Shown piece after piece: positions 46,608 through 57,347 of a stretch of 64,000 nucleotides of DNA. This DNA is from Bradyrhizobium guangxiense (GTDB lineage Bacteria > Pseudomonadota > Alphaproteobacteria > Rhizobiales > Xanthobacteraceae). The position numbers and the translations under genes are program-made. Where the stretch lies: contig NZ_CP022219.1 of NCBI RefSeq assembly GCF_004114915.1, positions 1,394,501 to 1,458,500 on the forward strand. The letters are read 5' to 3'. The first letter of the stretch is position 1, and each line of letters starts with the position of its first letter. Below the pieces are notes generated by a model, which made no database searches, was not told where the DNA came from, and was given only the letters and a program-made list of their open reading frames with translations.

Positions 46608-46865
46608 TCAAGATTGCTTGTCCTCGACGAGGATGAACACGACGCCGGTGAGCGTCGCGCCGATCGTGAATGTCGTCACCAAGGTGAGCGCGAAGACCAT
46701 CGCGGCCTGGCTTCCCCCGCTGTTGAGCAGGTTCGCGACGGCTGGATTGCACAGGACCAGCGCGAGACTGAAGGAGAGGCCGAGGGCCGCTCCCATCATG
46801 GCATGCGTCATCAGCTTGACGAGGCCGCTCGCAGAGATCAGGTCCGACGACTTTTTCGCGCGCAT
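46608..46865 (-). CDS. Small two-helix membrane protein (85 aa)
   Basis: Short basic start (MRAKKSSDLISASG) and two membrane helices (MMGAALGLSFSLALVLC and VFALTLVTTFTIGATLTGVV). It has a canonical EcfG-type promoter 26 bases upstream of ATG. No known family. Probably a general-stress membrane protein. Confidence 0.72.
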   Translation of the reverse strand: MRAKKSSDLISASGLVKLMTHAMMGAALGLSFSLALVLCNPAVANLLNSGGSQAAMVFALTLVTTFTIGATLTGVVFILVEDKQS

Positions 46866-46891
46866 GGGAACCGCATCCCGATCTGGCGGGC

Positions 46892-46916
46892 AACGCGGGC
46901 GATATGCGCCGGTTCC
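46892..46916 (-). promoter_or_regulatory. EcfG-type promoter (GGAAC-N16-CGTT) of the two-helix protein
   Basis: The best match in the window: minus strand GGAAC at 46916-46912, 16-base spacer, CGTT at 46895-46892; ATG 46865 is 26 bases on. Confidence 0.8.
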
Positions 46917-47005
46917 AATTGAATGAAGGAATTGTCATCGCCGGCTTCATCCGACGTTCATGCCGGGCTTGCGAGGATGAGCGCCAGCAAAACGGGAACA
47001 TAGAT

Positions 47006-47227
47006 ATGGGTAAGGTAGTCTTTCTTTACCGCTCGCTGGCCTATCGCAACGCGGCCGCGGACATTCTGCGCAAGGCGCGCAAGCTGCCGCGCGGCGCGGA
47101 GCGAAGCGCGGCTCGCCGCTATGCCAGGGCGCTCCGCGATCTCGCCCGAACGGAAGCCTGGCTCGAAGGCCGCATCGCACGCGAGCCGCGGACGGCGCGA
47201 CGCATGACCAGCGTGGCGTCCGGCTAA
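47006..47227 (+). CDS. Small basic helical protein (73 aa)
   Basis: MGKVVFLYRSLAYRNAAADI then an Arg-rich helix (LPRGAERSAARRYARALRDL) and ARTEAWLEGRI. The last motif echoes HEQDWLDGEI of the 56315 protein, so both may be distant members of the small helical family. Function unknown. Confidence 0.55.
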   Translation: MGKVVFLYRSLAYRNAAADILRKARKLPRGAERSAARRYARALRDLARTEAWLEGRIAREPRTARRMTSVASG

Positions 47228-47326
47228 TGCTTTGCCGCTCCGTTTGAAGCCGCGCGGAAGGCGCATGCTTCTCGTCTTGACGTGCCTTCTCGACGCGAGC
47301 CGATCGCCACTTCGCCGGAAAAGGCT

Positions 47327-48817
47327 CTAACCGGATGCGCGCTGCAATTCGGCGGAGCTGGCGTCCTCGAATTTGCCGGTTGCGGTCGTCGTCGCCGTCT
47401 TGCGTGTCAATGGCACCTGCAGACGGCACAACAGGCCTTCGGCTCGCCAATCGAACTGCGCCTGTCCGCCAAGCTGGGACTCGACGCTCGCAAGCAGGCT
47501 TCGCGTGCCGAAGCCGCGCGATTTCGGCGTCATGACGAGCGGACCGCCGGATTCTTCCCAGCTCAGCGTGAGCAACTGGTCCTCGACCTGCCAGCCGATC
47601 GTGAGCCGCCCCGACCTGGTCGAGAGGGCGCCATACTTGGCCGAGTTGGTGAAGAGCTCGTGTAGCGCGAGCGCCAGCGTCTGGGCCGTCGCCGGCAGCA
47701 ACTGAACTTCCGGCCCCGCCAACACGATCTGGTCGCCAAGCGAATAGGGCGCCAACTCCTCGTCGATCAGTTTGGAGAGCTCGGCGCCCTGCCAGCTCGA
47801 CAGCGACAGGATGGTGTGCACGCGCGCCAGCGCGTTGATGCGTCCTTCGACGGCGTTGACATAGGCCTTGACCTCGTCGGCGCGGGTGAGGCGCACGATC
47901 GACTGCGCCAGCGCCAGCGCATTCTTGGCGCGATGATCGACTTCCCGCGCCAGCAGATTCTGCCGTTCCTCGGCACGCTTGCGTTCGGTGATGTCCACGG
48001 TGACGCCGCTGACGCGCACGACGCGGCTGCTATCGTCCACCGTGGCTGCCGCCGTGCCGACACACCAGCGCACCTCCCCGTCGGGCCGTATGATGCGGAA
48101 CTCGGTCTCATAGGCCCGCGCGCCCTTGTTGAACTCGGCAATCGCCTTGCGCAACTGATCGACGTCATCGGGATGCAGCAGCGCCTGAACGTTGGCCGGG
48201 TTGACCTCGAAGCTCTCGGGGTTGACGCCAAAGATGCGATATTGCCCCTCGTCCCACATCCAGTCGCCGCTGATCCAGTCCCAGTCCCAGGAACCCATCT
48301 TGCCGGCCGCGATCGCCATGCTGCGCCGCTGTTCGCTCTCGCGCAGCTTCGCCGTGGAGTTCTCCAGCTCCGCCGTGCGGGCGCGGACGCGATCCTCGAG
48401 CTCCTGGTTCAGCCGTTCAAGCTCGCGGGTCTTGCGGTAAAGCTCGGCAAACACCTTGATCTTGGCGCGCAGCACCTCCGGCACGACCGGGACCGGCACA
48501 TAATCGACCGCGCCCATCTCGTAGCCGCGCAGCCGGTCGATGTCGCTGACCTGGATGGCGGAGATGAAGATCATCGCGGTCTTCTGGAAGCGCGGATGCT
48601 CGCGGATCATCGCGGCGAGCTCGAAGCCGTCGAGCTCGGGCATGCAGACGTCGACCAGGATCACCGCGATCTCGGTCTTGAGCAGCACCTCCAGCGCCTC
48701 GCGCCCGGACGAGGCGATCACGAGGTTTTCGCCGAGATCCTTCAAGATCACCTCATAGGCGAGCAGCTTGGCCGGCTGGTCGTCGACGAGGAGGATGTTG
48801 ACCTTTTCGTGGTCCAT
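47327..48817 (-). CDS. Response-regulator/PAS/HWE-type histidine kinase (496 aa)
   Basis: Cytoplasmic signalling protein. A receiver domain (about 1-125) has the phospho-Asp in [15 protein letters not shown]; a coiled coil (130-165), a PAS domain (about 170-290), then an HWE-type kinase follow: [20 protein letters not shown] (phospho-His), [13 protein letters not shown] (N box). HWE kinases commonly act in the PhyR/EcfG general-stress pathway. It is 13 bp downstream of the poly-HAMP kinase, in the same operon. ATG 48817 is the start; a longer ATG overlaps the upstream gene. Confidence 0.92.
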   Translation of the reverse strand: MDHEKVNILLVDDQPAKLLAYEVILKDLGENLVIASSGREALEVLLKTEIAVILVDVCMPELDGFELAAMIREHPRFQKTAMIFISAIQVSDIDRLRGYEMGAVDYVPVPVVPEVLRAKIKVFAELYRKTRELERLNQELEDRVRARTAELENSTAKLRESEQRRSMAIAAGKMGSWDWDWISGDWMWDEGQYRIFGVNPESFEVNPANVQALLHPDDVDQLRKAIAEFNKGARAYETEFRIIRPDGEVRWCVGTAAATVDDSSRVVRVSGVTVDITERKRAEERQNLLAREVDHRAKNALALAQSIVRLTRADEVKAYVNAVEGRINALARVHTILSLSSWQGAELSKLIDEELAPYSLGDQIVLAGPEVQLLPATAQTLALALHELFTNSAKYGALSTRSGRLTIGWQVEDQLLTLSWEESGGPLVMTPKSRGFGTRSLLASVESQLGGQAQFDWRAEGLLCRLQVPLTRKTATTTATGKFEDASSAELQRASG

Positions 48818-48830
48818 TCGCGGATCCAAC

Positions 48831-51800
48831 TCAGCGGTGCAGCCACATGCGGATCGCAAGCAGCAATTGATCGGTGTTGACGGGTTTGGCGAGGTAGTCG
48901 GACGCGCCGGCCTCCAGGCATTTTTCGCGGTCGCCCTTCATCGCCTTGGCGGTCAGTGCGATGATCGGAAGGCGGGCGAAGGCCGGATTTTCGCGAATGA
49001 CGCCGATGGTCTGATAGCCATCCATCTGCGGCATCATGATGTCCATCAGCACGATGGCGATTTCCGGATTGGATTCGACCAGCGCCACCGCCTCGCTGCC
49101 GGTCGTGGCGGTCAGCACCTTCATGCCGCGCCGCTCCAGCACGCTCGACAGCGCGAAGATGTTGCGGGCGTCGTCGTCGACGAGCAGAGCGGTCTTGCCG
49201 ATCAGGTCCTCGTCGGAGCTGTTCAGCTTCTCCAGCATGCGCTGCTTCTCGATCGGAAGCTCCGTGATCACGCGGTGCAGGAACAGTGCAGTTTCGTCGA
49301 GCAGCCGTTCCGGCGATTCCACGCCCTTGACCACGATGCTGCGTGCCATGGTGTGGAGTTCCGCGTCCTCCTCCGCCGAAAGCTCACGGCCGGTGAAGAC
49401 GACAACCGGAACGTTCGACAGCGCCTCGTCATTGCGGATCTGGTCCAGCACCTCGAAGCCGCTCATGTCGGGCAGCCTGAGGTCGAGCACCACGCAGTCG
49501 CAGGGCGCCTCGCGCAGCGTCGAGAGTGCGCCGGCGCCGGTGGCAGTCGTCACGATCTCGATGTCGTCGTGATGCAGCAGCTCGCGGATCGAGAGCTGCT
49601 CGGCCTCGTTGTCCTCGACGATCAGGAGTCGTTTGCGTCGCGGCCGCGCATATTCCTTGATTTGGGTCAGGGCGGCGGCGACGCCCTCGGTCGTCGTCGG
49701 CTTGTTGACGAAGGAGAACGCGCCACGCGCCAGCGCGTGCTGGCGGTCCTCGTCGAGCGTGATGATCTGCACGGGGATGTGACGGGTCAGCGGATTGTGC
49801 TTGAGCTGGCTCAGCACGGTCCAGCCCAGCATGTCGGGCAGGAACACGTCGAGCGAGACCGCTCTCGGCTGGTATTGCTTGGCGAGCTCCAGCGCCTCCG
49901 CGCCGCGGGCGGCGACCAGCACCTTGAACCCCTTGTCACGCGCGAGGTCGACGAGCACGCGCGCATAATGCGGGTCGTCCTCGACGATCAGAAGGATGCT
50001 GTCGCCAGGCTCGAGGTTGAGCCGGTCGTCGGGAAGCTGCTCGATGACGCGCTGCTGGTCAGGTGCGGCCGGCTGCAGCGCCGGTGGCTGGTTGTGTTGC
50101 TGTGGCGCCGGCGCAGCACGCGGCGCGAGCGTCGGGCCGGAATATTTCAACGGCAGGTAAAGCGTGAAGGACGAGCCCTTGCCGGGCGCGCTGCGCAGAT
50201 GGATCTCGCCGCCGAGCAGGCTCGCGAGCTCGCGGCTGATCGCAAGGCCAGGGCCGGTGCCGCCATATTTGCGGCTGGGGCCGGCGTCGGCCTGCTGGAA
50301 CGCCTCGAAGATCAGCTTCTGCTTTTCCGGGGGAATGCCGATGCCGGTATCGGACACTTCGAACGCGATCACGGCAGGCGCGGAGTTCAGCACCGGGTGA
50401 TCGGTTCCCCAGCCACCGACCGCGGCGGTGACCTTCAGGCGGACCTCGCCCTCGGCGGTGAACTTGAAGGCGTTGGAGAGCAGGTTCTTCAGCACCTGTT
50501 GCAAGCGCTTGGAGTCGGTGACGATGCTGCGTGGAAGGGTCGGATCGACGTCGATCTTGAACGACAGATTGCGGTTTTCCGCCTCGTGCCGGAACGGCCG
50601 TCCGACGGTCTCGAGCAGGTTCGCGGTCAGGATCTCCTCGGCGTCGACCGTCACCGTGCCGGATTCGATCTTGGACAGATCCAGGATGTCGCTGATGAGA
50701 TTGAGCAGGTCGGTGCCGGCGCCGTGGATGGTGCGGGCGAACTCGACCTGCTTGGCCGTGAGATTGCCGTCCGGGTTGTCGGTGAGCTGCTGTCCGAGGA
50801 TCAGGATCGAGTTCAGCGGCGTGCGCAGCTCGTGGCTCATATTGGCGAGGAATTCGGACTTGTACTTCGAGGTGAGTGCAAGCTCGGTGGCCTTTTCCTC
50901 CAGGGCGCGGCGGGCCTGCTCGATCTCCTGGTTCTTGCGCTCGACCTCGACGTTGCGCTCGGCGAGCTGCTGTGCCTTCTGCTCGAGCTGGTCGTTGGTC
51001 TGCTGCAATTCGCGCTGCTGGGTCTGGAGCTCGCCGGCGAGCTGCTGCGACTGCTTGAGCAGACCTTCGGTCTGCATCGTCGCTTCGATCGAATTGAGCA
51101 CGATGCCGATGGAGTCGGTGAGCTGCTCCAGGAACGTCATCTGCGAGGTCGTGAAGGAGACGAGCGAGGCGAGCTCGATCACGGCCTTCACCTGGCCTTC
51201 GAACAGCACCGGCAGCACGACGAGGTTCTTCGGCGCGACGCGGAACAGCGCCGAGTTGATCGGCACCACGTCGGGCGGAATGTCGGCGACCACGCGCGGC
51301 CGCTTGTCGAGCGCGCATTGGCCGATCAGTCCGTCGCCGAACTGCAGCACGCGCTGATACGGATAGATGCCGTCGCTGGCGTAGGACGCCAGCAGCAGGA
51401 GCTGCGGATTGTCCTCGTTCTCGACCTGGTAGATCACGCCGGTATGCGCGTTCACCAGCGGCGACAGCTCGGTCAGCAGCAGCCGCCCGACCGTGGTGAG
51501 GTCGCGCTGGCCCTGGAGCATGTTGGTGAATTTGGCGAGGTTGGTTTTCAGCCAGTCCTGCTCGGTGTTCACGTCCGTCGTAAGACGGAGATTCGTGATC
51601 ATCGTGTTGATGTTGTCCTTCAGTTCGGCCATTTCGCCGCGCGCATCGACCTGAATCGAGCGCGTCAGGTCGCCCTTGGTCACGGCGGTCGCGACCTCGG
51701 CAATGGCGCGCACCTGCGAAGTCAGGTTGGCGGCGAGCAGGTTGACGTTGCCGGTGAGGTCCTTCCAGGTGCCGGCCGCGCTCGGCACGTTGGCCTGGCC

Positions 51801-54800
51801 GCCGAGCCGGCCTTCGACGCCTACCTCGCGCGCCACGCTGGTCACCTGATCGGCAAACGTCGCGAGCGTCTCGGTCATGTTGTTGATGGTGTCGGCCAGC
51901 GCGGCGACTTCGCCCTTCGACTTCACGGTGAGCTGCTGCTTCAAGTCGCCGTCGGCAACAGCGGTCACCACCTTGACGATGCCGCGCACCTGTTCGGTCA
52001 GGTTCGCCGCCATGAAGTTCACGGTGTCGGTGAGGTCCTTCCAGGTGCCGGCGACGCCGGGCACCTGGGCCTGGCCGCCGAGCTTGCCTTCGGTGCCGAC
52101 CTCGCGAGCCACGCGCGTGACTTCGCCGGCGAAGGCGTTGAGCTGGTCCACCATGGTGTTGATGGTGTTCTTCAGCTCGAGAATTTCGCCCTTCACGTCG
52201 ACGGTGATCTTGCGCGACAAGTCGCCGCGCGCGACGGCGGTGGTGACCTCGGCGATGTTGCGGACCTGGGTGGTGAGGTTCGCCGCCAGCAGGTTGACGT
52301 TGTCGGTCAGATCCTTCCAGGTGCCGCCGACGCCGGGCACGACGGCCTGGCCGCCGAGCCGGCCCTCGGTGCCGACCTCGCGCGCGACGCGCGTCACTTC
52401 GGCCGCGAAGGAGCGGAGTTGCTCGACCATGGTGTTCAAGGTGTCCTTGAGCAACAGGATCTCGCCGCGCACGTCCACCGTGATCTTCTTCGACAGGTCG
52501 CCGCCGGCGATCGCGGTCGCGACCTCGGCGATGTTGCGGACCTGGGCCGTGAGGTTCGAGGCCATGAAGTTGACGTTGTCGGTGAGGTCCTTCCAGGTGC
52601 CGGCGACGCCGGGCACCTCGGCCTGGCCGCCGAGCTTGCCTTCGGTGCCGACCTCGCGTGCCACGCGCGTCACTTCGCCGGCAAAGCCGTTGAGCTGGTC
52701 CACCATGGTGTTGATGGTGTTCTTCAGCTCGAGGATTTCACCCTTCACGTCCACGGTGATCTTGCGCGACAAGTCACCGCGCGCCACGGCGGTGGTGACC
52801 TCGGCGATGTTGCGGACCTGGGCGGTGAGGTTGCCCGCCATCGAGTTCACGGAATCGGTGAGGTCCTTCCAGGTACCGGCGACGCCGGGCACGTTGGCCT
52901 GGCCGCCGAGGCGGCCTTCGGTGCCGACCTCGCGCGCCACGCGCGTCACCTCGCCCGCGAAGCGGTTGAGCTGGTCGACCATCGTGTTCAGCGTGTCCTT
53001 GAGCTGCAGGATCTCGCCGCGCACGTCCACGGTGATCTTGCGCGACAGGTCGCCGCCGGCGATCGCGGTCGCGACCTCCGCGATGTTGCGGACCTGGGCG
53101 GTGAGGTTGCCCGCCATCGAGTTCACGGAGTCGGTCAGGTCCTTCCAGGTGCCGGCGACGCCGGGCACGCCAGCCTGGCCGCCGAGCTTGCCGTCGGTGC
53201 CGACCTCGCGCGCCACGCGCGTGACTTCGCCGGCGAAGGCGTTGAGCTGGTCGACCATCGTGTTCAGCGTCTCCTTCAGCTGAAGGATCTCGCCCGACAC
53301 GTTCACCGTGATCTTCTTCGACAAATCGCCCTTGGCGACCGCGGTCGCGACCTCGGCGATGTTGCGGACCTGGCCGGTCAGGTTCGAGGCCATCGAGTTG
53401 ACGCTGTCGGTGAGATCCTTCCAGGTGCCGCCGACGCCGCGCACGACGGCCTGGCCGCCGAGCTTGCCTTCGGTGCCGACCTCGCGCGCCACGCGCGTGA
53501 CTTCGCCGGCGAAGGCGTTGAGCTGGTCGACCATGGTGTTGATGGTGTCCTTCAGCTCCAGGATCTCGCCGCGCACGTCCACCGTGATCTTCTTCGACAG
53601 GTCGCCGCCGGCGACCGCGGTCGTCACCTCGGCGATGTTGCGGACCTGAGCGGTCAGGTTCGAGGCCATCGAGTTGACGCTCTCCGTGAGGTCCTTCCAG
53701 GTGCCGGCCACGCCGAGAACGTTGGCCTGGCCGCCGAGCCGGCCCTCGGTGCCGACCTCGCGCGCCACCCGCGTGACTTCGCCGGCGAAGGCGTTGAGCT
53801 GGTCGACCATGGTGTTGAGCGTCTCCTTCAGCTGAAGGATTTCGCCGGAGACGTTCACCGTGATCTTCTTCGAGAGGTCGCCGCTCGCGATTGCCGTGGC
53901 GACGTCGGCGATGTTGCGGACCTGCGCGGTCAGGTTCGAGGCCATGAAGTTGACGTTGTCGGTGAGGTCCTTCCAGGTGCCGGCCACACCGGGGACCTGC
54001 GCCTGGCCGCCGAGCTTGCCCTCGGTGCCGACCTCGCGCGCCACGCGCGTCACTTCGGAGGCGAACGAGTTGAGCTGGTCCACCATGGTGTTGATGGTGT
54101 CCTTCAGCTCCAGGATCTCGCCGCGGACGTCCACCGTGATCTTGCGCGACAGGTCGCCGCGCGCCACGGCAGTGGTGACGTTGGCGATGTTGCGCACCTG
54201 TGCGGTCAGGTTGCCGCACATCGCGTTGACGGAGTCGGTCAGGTCCTTCCAGGTGCCGGCAACGCCGGGCACGATGGCCTGGCCGCCGAGCTTGCCGTCG
54301 GTGCCGACCTCGCGCGCCACGCGCGTCACTTCGGAGGCGAAGGAGCGCAGCTGGTCCACCATCGTGTTGATGGCTTCCTTGAGCTGGAGGATCTCGCCGC
54401 GGACGTCGACCGTGATCTTCTTGGAGAGATCGCCGTTGGCGACCGCAATCGTCACCTCGGCGATGTTGCGAACCTGGTTGGTGAGGTTGTTCGCCATCGA
54501 GTTGACGCTCTCGGTGAGGTCCTTCCAGACGCCGGTCACCTCAGGCACCTGGGCCTGGCCGCCGAGCTTGCCTTCGGTGCCGACCTCGCGCGCCACGCGC
54601 GTCACCTCGGAGGTGAACACGCCGAGCTGCTTGATCATGGTGTTGACGATGGTCGCCGACTGCAAGAACTCGCCGCGGAGCGGGCGGCCGTCGACGTCGA
54701 GCTTGACGGTCTGGAGCAGGTCGCCTTGGGCGACGGCGGCGACCGCGCGTGTCACCTCGCGTGTCGGCCACAACAGGTCGTCGATCAGCGTGTTGACAGA

Positions 54801-55127
54801 ACCTTCCATGTCGGCCCAGGAGCCCGAGGCAAGGCCGAATTTCACGCGCTGCCGGGTCTTGCCTTCGCGGCCGACCACTTGGCCGACCAGCTCGAGCTGC
54901 TGCGCCATGCGCTGGTTGGCGGCGATGATTTCATTAAAAGTGTCGGCGATCTTGCCGTCGATGCCGAGATAGTCGCCGCTCATGCGCACCGAGAAATCGC
55001 CGCTGCGCATCGCCTGCAGGGCCAGCAGCAATTCGGCCCGGGAATCCGGGTCCGACACACCGTTGGTTTTTGGCTTTGGGACACGACGACCGGAGCGTGA
55101 TGCAGTTCCGGGATCGAGGTCGCTCAT
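48831..55127 (-). CDS. Poly-HAMP hybrid histidine kinase with three receivers (2098 aa)
   Basis: Giant soluble hybrid kinase with no membrane segment seen. N-terminal HAMP-like part, then eleven near-identical 92-residue units (about residues 160-1175), each with [17 protein letters not shown] and [16 protein letters not shown]. These are followed by a GAF-like domain (about 1190-1340), a coiled coil, the phospho-His box [16 protein letters not shown], HATPase ([17 protein letters not shown]) and three receivers with phospho-Asp in [19 protein letters not shown] and [10 protein letters not shown]. The G2 box reads [10 protein letters not shown], with Pro for the usual Leu. An EcfG-type promoter lies about 140 bp upstream. 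ATG 55127 has a GGGGGAAT site. Confidence 0.93.
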   Translation of the reverse strand: MSDLDPGTASRSGRRVPKPKTNGVSDPDSRAELLLALQAMRSGDFSVRMSGDYLGIDGKIADTFNEIIAANQRMAQQLELVGQVVGREGKTRQRVKFGLASGSWADMEGSVNTLIDDLLWPTREVTRAVAAVAQGDLLQTVKLDVDGRPLRGEFLQSATIVNTMIKQLGVFTSEVTRVAREVGTEGKLGGQAQVPEVTGVWKDLTESVNSMANNLTNQVRNIAEVTIAVANGDLSKKITVDVRGEILQLKEAINTMVDQLRSFASEVTRVAREVGTDGKLGGQAIVPGVAGTWKDLTDSVNAMCGNLTAQVRNIANVTTAVARGDLSRKITVDVRGEILELKDTINTMVDQLNSFASEVTRVAREVGTEGKLGGQAQVPGVAGTWKDLTDNVNFMASNLTAQVRNIADVATAIASGDLSKKITVNVSGEILQLKETLNTMVDQLNAFAGEVTRVAREVGTEGRLGGQANVLGVAGTWKDLTESVNSMASNLTAQVRNIAEVTTAVAGGDLSKKITVDVRGEILELKDTINTMVDQLNAFAGEVTRVAREVGTEGKLGGQAVVRGVGGTWKDLTDSVNSMASNLTGQVRNIAEVATAVAKGDLSKKITVNVSGEILQLKETLNTMVDQLNAFAGEVTRVAREVGTDGKLGGQAGVPGVAGTWKDLTDSVNSMAGNLTAQVRNIAEVATAIAGGDLSRKITVDVRGEILQLKDTLNTMVDQLNRFAGEVTRVAREVGTEGRLGGQANVPGVAGTWKDLTDSVNSMAGNLTAQVRNIAEVTTAVARGDLSRKITVDVKGEILELKNTINTMVDQLNGFAGEVTRVAREVGTEGKLGGQAEVPGVAGTWKDLTDNVNFMASNLTAQVRNIAEVATAIAGGDLSKKITVDVRGEILLLKDTLNTMVEQLRSFAAEVTRVAREVGTEGRLGGQAVVPGVGGTWKDLTDNVNLLAANLTTQVRNIAEVTTAVARGDLSRKITVDVKGEILELKNTINTMVDQLNAFAGEVTRVAREVGTEGKLGGQAQVPGVAGTWKDLTDTVNFMAANLTEQVRGIVKVVTAVADGDLKQQLTVKSKGEVAALADTINNMTETLATFADQVTSVAREVGVEGRLGGQANVPSAAGTWKDLTGNVNLLAANLTSQVRAIAEVATAVTKGDLTRSIQVDARGEMAELKDNINTMITNLRLTTDVNTEQDWLKTNLAKFTNMLQGQRDLTTVGRLLLTELSPLVNAHTGVIYQVENEDNPQLLLLASYASDGIYPYQRVLQFGDGLIGQCALDKRPRVVADIPPDVVPINSALFRVAPKNLVVLPVLFEGQVKAVIELASLVSFTTSQMTFLEQLTDSIGIVLNSIEATMQTEGLLKQSQQLAGELQTQQRELQQTNDQLEQKAQQLAERNVEVERKNQEIEQARRALEEKATELALTSKYKSEFLANMSHELRTPLNSILILGQQLTDNPDGNLTAKQVEFARTIHGAGTDLLNLISDILDLSKIESGTVTVDAEEILTANLLETVGRPFRHEAENRNLSFKIDVDPTLPRSIVTDSKRLQQVLKNLLSNAFKFTAEGEVRLKVTAAVGGWGTDHPVLNSAPAVIAFEVSDTGIGIPPEKQKLIFEAFQQADAGPSRKYGGTGPGLAISRELASLLGGEIHLRSAPGKGSSFTLYLPLKYSGPTLAPRAAPAPQQHNQPPALQPAAPDQQRVIEQLPDDRLNLEPGDSILLIVEDDPHYARVLVDLARDKGFKVLVAARGAEALELAKQYQPRAVSLDVFLPDMLGWTVLSQLKHNPLTRHIPVQIITLDEDRQHALARGAFSFVNKPTTTEGVAAALTQIKEYARPRRKRLLIVEDNEAEQLSIRELLHHDDIEIVTTATGAGALSTLREAPCDCVVLDLRLPDMSGFEVLDQIRNDEALSNVPVVVFTGRELSAEEDAELHTMARSIVVKGVESPERLLDETALFLHRVITELPIEKQRMLEKLNSSDEDLIGKTALLVDDDARNIFALSSVLERRGMKVLTATTGSEAVALVESNPEIAIVLMDIMMPQMDGYQTIGVIRENPAFARLPIIALTAKAMKGDREKCLEAGASDYLAKPVNTDQLLLAIRMWLHR
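51600..54640 (-). repeat. Eleven tandem 276-bp HAMP-coding units
   Basis: The poly-HAMP part of the kinase is built of 276-bp direct repeats coding for the 92-residue unit, with high base-level identity (for example GCCACGCGCGTCAC and GTGAGGTCCTTCCAGGT recur in each on the plus strand). The last two units are the most diverged. Boundaries are approximate. Confidence 0.9.
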
Positions 55128-55265
55128 ACTGATTCCCCCGCAGGCGCCGGCCGAATCCAAGGCAAGACGCGTTTGGTCAAAATAGAGCGTCAGCCAAATT
55201 CGAAATCAAGCGCCAAGGTCGCGGCGCGAGGAAATGGAACCTGCCTTGCTCAGCCCGACGAAAGT

Positions 55266-55291
55266 AACGCCGCTCCCCCCGGATTGGTTCC
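55266..55291 (-). promoter_or_regulatory. EcfG-type promoter (GGAAC-N17-CGTT) of the kinase operon
   Basis: Minus strand GGAAC at 55291-55287, a 17-base spacer, CGTT at 55269-55266. ATG 55127 is 139 bases downstream with no gene between. Confidence 0.6.
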
Positions 55292-55359
55292 ACGCGAATT
55301 CGGAAAGAAGTGGACTCCGCCGTCCCCGTGCCTTTGCTCGACGGGCATTCGCGTCCTTC

Positions 55360-55385
55360 GGAACGGAGCGCCAAGCCTCGCGGTT
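55360..55385 (+). promoter_or_regulatory. EcfG-type promoter (GGAAC-N17-GGTT) of the 55409 gene
   Basis: GGAAC at 55360-55364, a 17-base spacer, GGTT at 55382-55385; ATG 55409 is 23 bases on. It is back-to-back with the promoter of the kinase operon. Confidence 0.65.
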
Positions 55386-55408
55386 AGCCCGCAAAGAGGA
55401 GATAGGAT

Positions 55409-55702
55409 ATGAAAGCAGGACTCGCCGCGATCGTCGTCATGCTGTTTGCCGGGGCGGCCTTGGCGCAGGGCGGAGCGCCCAGCGGCCGCGGAGCGGTGAC
55501 CGGCGATCCCGCCGCCAGTTCCGCCAGCCCGCAGGCGGATACGCCGACCACAGGGGCGGCGACGCGCTCGAACCCGAGCGGAAGCGGCACTTCAACTTCG
55601 GGCGGCAAGGATGACAATGGCGATGCGGGTCGGGACAGGATGCCGGAGAGCGACCGCACCGTGCGGCCGCAGAGCCAGCAACATCATCCGAACGATAAAT
55701 AG
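55409..55702 (+). CDS. Small exported Gly/Ser/Pro-rich protein (97 aa)
   Basis: Signal peptide MKAGLAAIVVMLFAGAALAQ, then a low-complexity polar chain (GAATRSNPSGSGTSTSGGKD) ending in charged residues and QHH. No domain. Similar in build to the 46264 protein and, like it, has an EcfG-type promoter. Convergent with the DUF4142 gene next door. Confidence 0.75.
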   Translation: MKAGLAAIVVMLFAGAALAQGGAPSGRGAVTGDPAASSASPQADTPTTGAATRSNPSGSGTSTSGGKDDNGDAGRDRMPESDRTVRPQSQQHHPNDK

Positions 55703-55707
55703 GGGCG

Positions 55708-56220
55708 TTACTTGTCCGCCATGGTACGCTCGGCATCCCCGACTTGCGAGCGCAACAACGGGAGCTGTTCGCGCGCGAATGCTGCGAGGGCAGGATTGTC
55801 GGGCGCCTTCAGATAGCCTTCGAGCAGCTTGATGGCCGATTCATATTCGGGAATCTGCGAGGCATAGAAGCTTCGGACGTAAGTCGGTCCGTCCGACGTC
55901 TCGGGCTCGATCCGGCTCGCGCCGACGGAGGTCGCCTTGTCGACGCGCGGCTCCGCGCCGATCGCCTGCTGGATCTGCTTCAGCGCCTTGTCGCGCTTGG
56001 CCGCTTCCTCGGCGCGCAGGGCGGCAAGGTTCTTGACCTCGGCGTTGCCCTTCAGATCGGTGCTCTCCAGCAGGTCCTGCTGGAAACGGCTGAAATTGTA
56101 GAGGCCGCTGATGACGTCGGTGGCGCTCGGCGGGCGGTTGCCGGAGCTTCGTTCACCGGTGCTGTCGGCAAGCGCAGCGGTGCTGATGAAGGCCAGGATA
56201 ATGGCGACGAGAACTCGCAT
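55708..56220 (-). CDS. Exported helical DUF4142-like protein (170 aa)
   Basis: Signal peptide MRVLVAIILAFISTAALA, then helices with FSRFQQDLLESTDLKGNAEV and ALRAEEAAKRDKALKQIQQA, and IPEYESAIKLLEGYLK. Overall layout fits DUF4142, less clearly than the other two paralogues. A GGGAAC-N16-CATTG sequence lies at 56253-56227, close to the ECF promoter at 15.9 kb, but its -10 is only seven bases before ATG 56220. Confidence 0.65.
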   Translation of the reverse strand: MRVLVAIILAFISTAALADSTGERSSGNRPPSATDVISGLYNFSRFQQDLLESTDLKGNAEVKNLAALRAEEAAKRDKALKQIQQAIGAEPRVDKATSVGASRIEPETSDGPTYVRSFYASQIPEYESAIKLLEGYLKAPDNPALAAFAREQLPLLRSQVGDAERTMADK

Positions 56221-56314
56221 CGGTGTCAATGGCGGCGGACATGCAAAGTTCCCTACAACATTACGATCCGGCAAGCGGGTTGCGATGCCAGAGTTCCGTC
56301 CCCACGTCTTGGTG

Positions 56315-56509
56315 ATGAAACAGTCTGACATCTTCAGAGACAACGCCGACAATTGTCTTCAGCTCGCCGAGCGAGCCGACGGACAACCTGCGCACAAGCG
56401 CTATTCGCGCATGGCCGACGCCTGGACGGCGCTCGCGCATGAGCAGGATTGGCTCGATGGCGAAATCCCGCCCGTTGCGTCCCATTTCCCTCAAGAGCGG
56501 GAGGCGTGA
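56315..56509 (+). CDS. Small helical protein (64 aa)
   Basis: MKQSDIFRDNADNCLQLAER, then HKRYSRMADAWTALAHEQDW. The N-C-x-x-L-A-E pattern followed by a Trp helix is the pattern of a common Bradyrhizobium small-protein family; the proteins at 31015 and 41475 look related. ATG 56285 is an alternative start. No clear ribosome site. Confidence 0.6.
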   Translation: MKQSDIFRDNADNCLQLAERADGQPAHKRYSRMADAWTALAHEQDWLDGEIPPVASHFPQEREA

Positions 56510-56628
56510 GGGCTCCCCCTCTTCGTGAGGCTGCGTGTGAGACGGCTCACGGAATGCAAGTGATCAATCCAGGACGATCGGGGAACAGTTAATCGCGTCG
56601 GCTTTCGATTCCAGAAGGAGGTTTTGCA

Positions 56629-56760
56629 ATGGCTCCACGTCTGGCTCTACTTTCACTCATTCTCGCCTTTGGTGTCTCGGTTGCGTTTGCGACCGTGACA
56701 ACGGTGCGCCAGGTGCATCTGGAGAATGCATCGGCCACGGTCCACGCGACGCGCAGCTAG
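56629..56760 (+). CDS. Small exported or membrane peptide (43 aa)
   Basis: Strong AAGGAGG ribosome site eight bases before ATG. One hydrophobic helix (LALLSLILAFGVSVAFA) then TVTTVRQVHLENASATVHA. GGGGAAC lies about 45 bases upstream, but no convincing -10 follows at the EcfG spacing. Function unknown. Confidence 0.6.
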   Translation: MAPRLALLSLILAFGVSVAFATVTTVRQVHLENASATVHATRS

Positions 56761-56769
56761 CACCACGCC

Positions 56770-56794
56770 GGAACATTCGGCGCCACCGTGCGTA
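56770..56794 (+). promoter_or_regulatory. Near-match EcfG-type promoter (GGAAC-N16-CGTA)
   Basis: GGAAC at 56770-56774, a 16-base spacer, CGTA at 56791-56794 (consensus CGTT). ATG 56831 is 36 bases downstream. Confidence 0.5.
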
Positions 56795-56830
56795 AGCGCT
56801 TCGAGACATCAGAAGAGGCGTAGGCACATC

Positions 56831-57067
56831 ATGGCCCATTCCGACCACGGTATCGTCAAGGACAAACGGGCGGAGGAACAGCCCCGCGACAAGCAGCGCG
56901 CGCAATCCGTGCAAAAGACCGATCCGCAAGACACGGCTGTGCAAAACACGGATGTGACAGGCTCCCCGTCGCGGGAGGCGACGCGCGATCCCAGGCTGAA
57001 TGACAAGAGCAAGACGCCGGGCTCCGGCATGACGCCGGATGATTCCGACGACGCGCCGAGCGGCTAG
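56831..57067 (+). CDS. Small hydrophilic protein, stress-type (78 aa)
   Basis: Highly charged, low-complexity protein (KDKRAEEQPRDKQRAQSVQK ... SPSREATRDPRLNDKSK ... DDSDDAPSG) with almost no hydrophobic residues, probably disordered like hydrophilins. A near-consensus EcfG-type promoter stands upstream. No homologue can be named. Confidence 0.65.
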   Translation: MAHSDHGIVKDKRAEEQPRDKQRAQSVQKTDPQDTAVQNTDVTGSPSREATRDPRLNDKSKTPGSGMTPDDSDDAPSG

Positions 57068-57247
57068 AGGCGCGGAAACCGCAGGTTTCGCGCATGGAAC
57101 AGTTTTCGCGTGACGAGTCGACAGGTTGCTTTTGGCTGTCATGCCCCCGGTGCGCCGGAAGCGACCTCCAAGGACGGCCCTGGCACCCACGGTGCCGGGG
57201 TCGTTTGCTGATGGGGGGCCGCTATGGCGCAGCGGTCGTGGCTTAAA

Positions 57248-57347
57248 GCATGATCCGGAAAAGTGCGACGCGGTTCTCCGGAATGATCATGCGCAAAGAG
57301 CAACCCAAAGCGCGATGACGATTCATCTCAATCGCATCGCTCTTTAG
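57248..57347 (+). repeat. Dispersed palindromic repeat, copy C
   Basis: GCATGATCCGGAAAAGTGCG...CGGTTCTCCGGAATGATCATGC, linker GCGCAAAGAGCAA, then AAAGCGCGATGACGATTC...ATCGCTCTTTAG. Same orientation as copy B. It abuts the stop of the small RHH gene on the other strand. Confidence 0.85.

Noticed and set aside
51600..54640. Regular repeats that might suggest CRISPR or satellite DNA
   Set aside because: The units are 276 bp, contiguous and in frame, coding HAMP modules; there are no spacers.
48768..55100. A 2110-aa open frame on the plus strand
   Set aside because: Lies exactly antisense to the poly-HAMP kinase. Its peptide is an Arg/His/Asp/Gly/Leu-rich repetition that mirrors the sense codons; the sense strand has clear domains.
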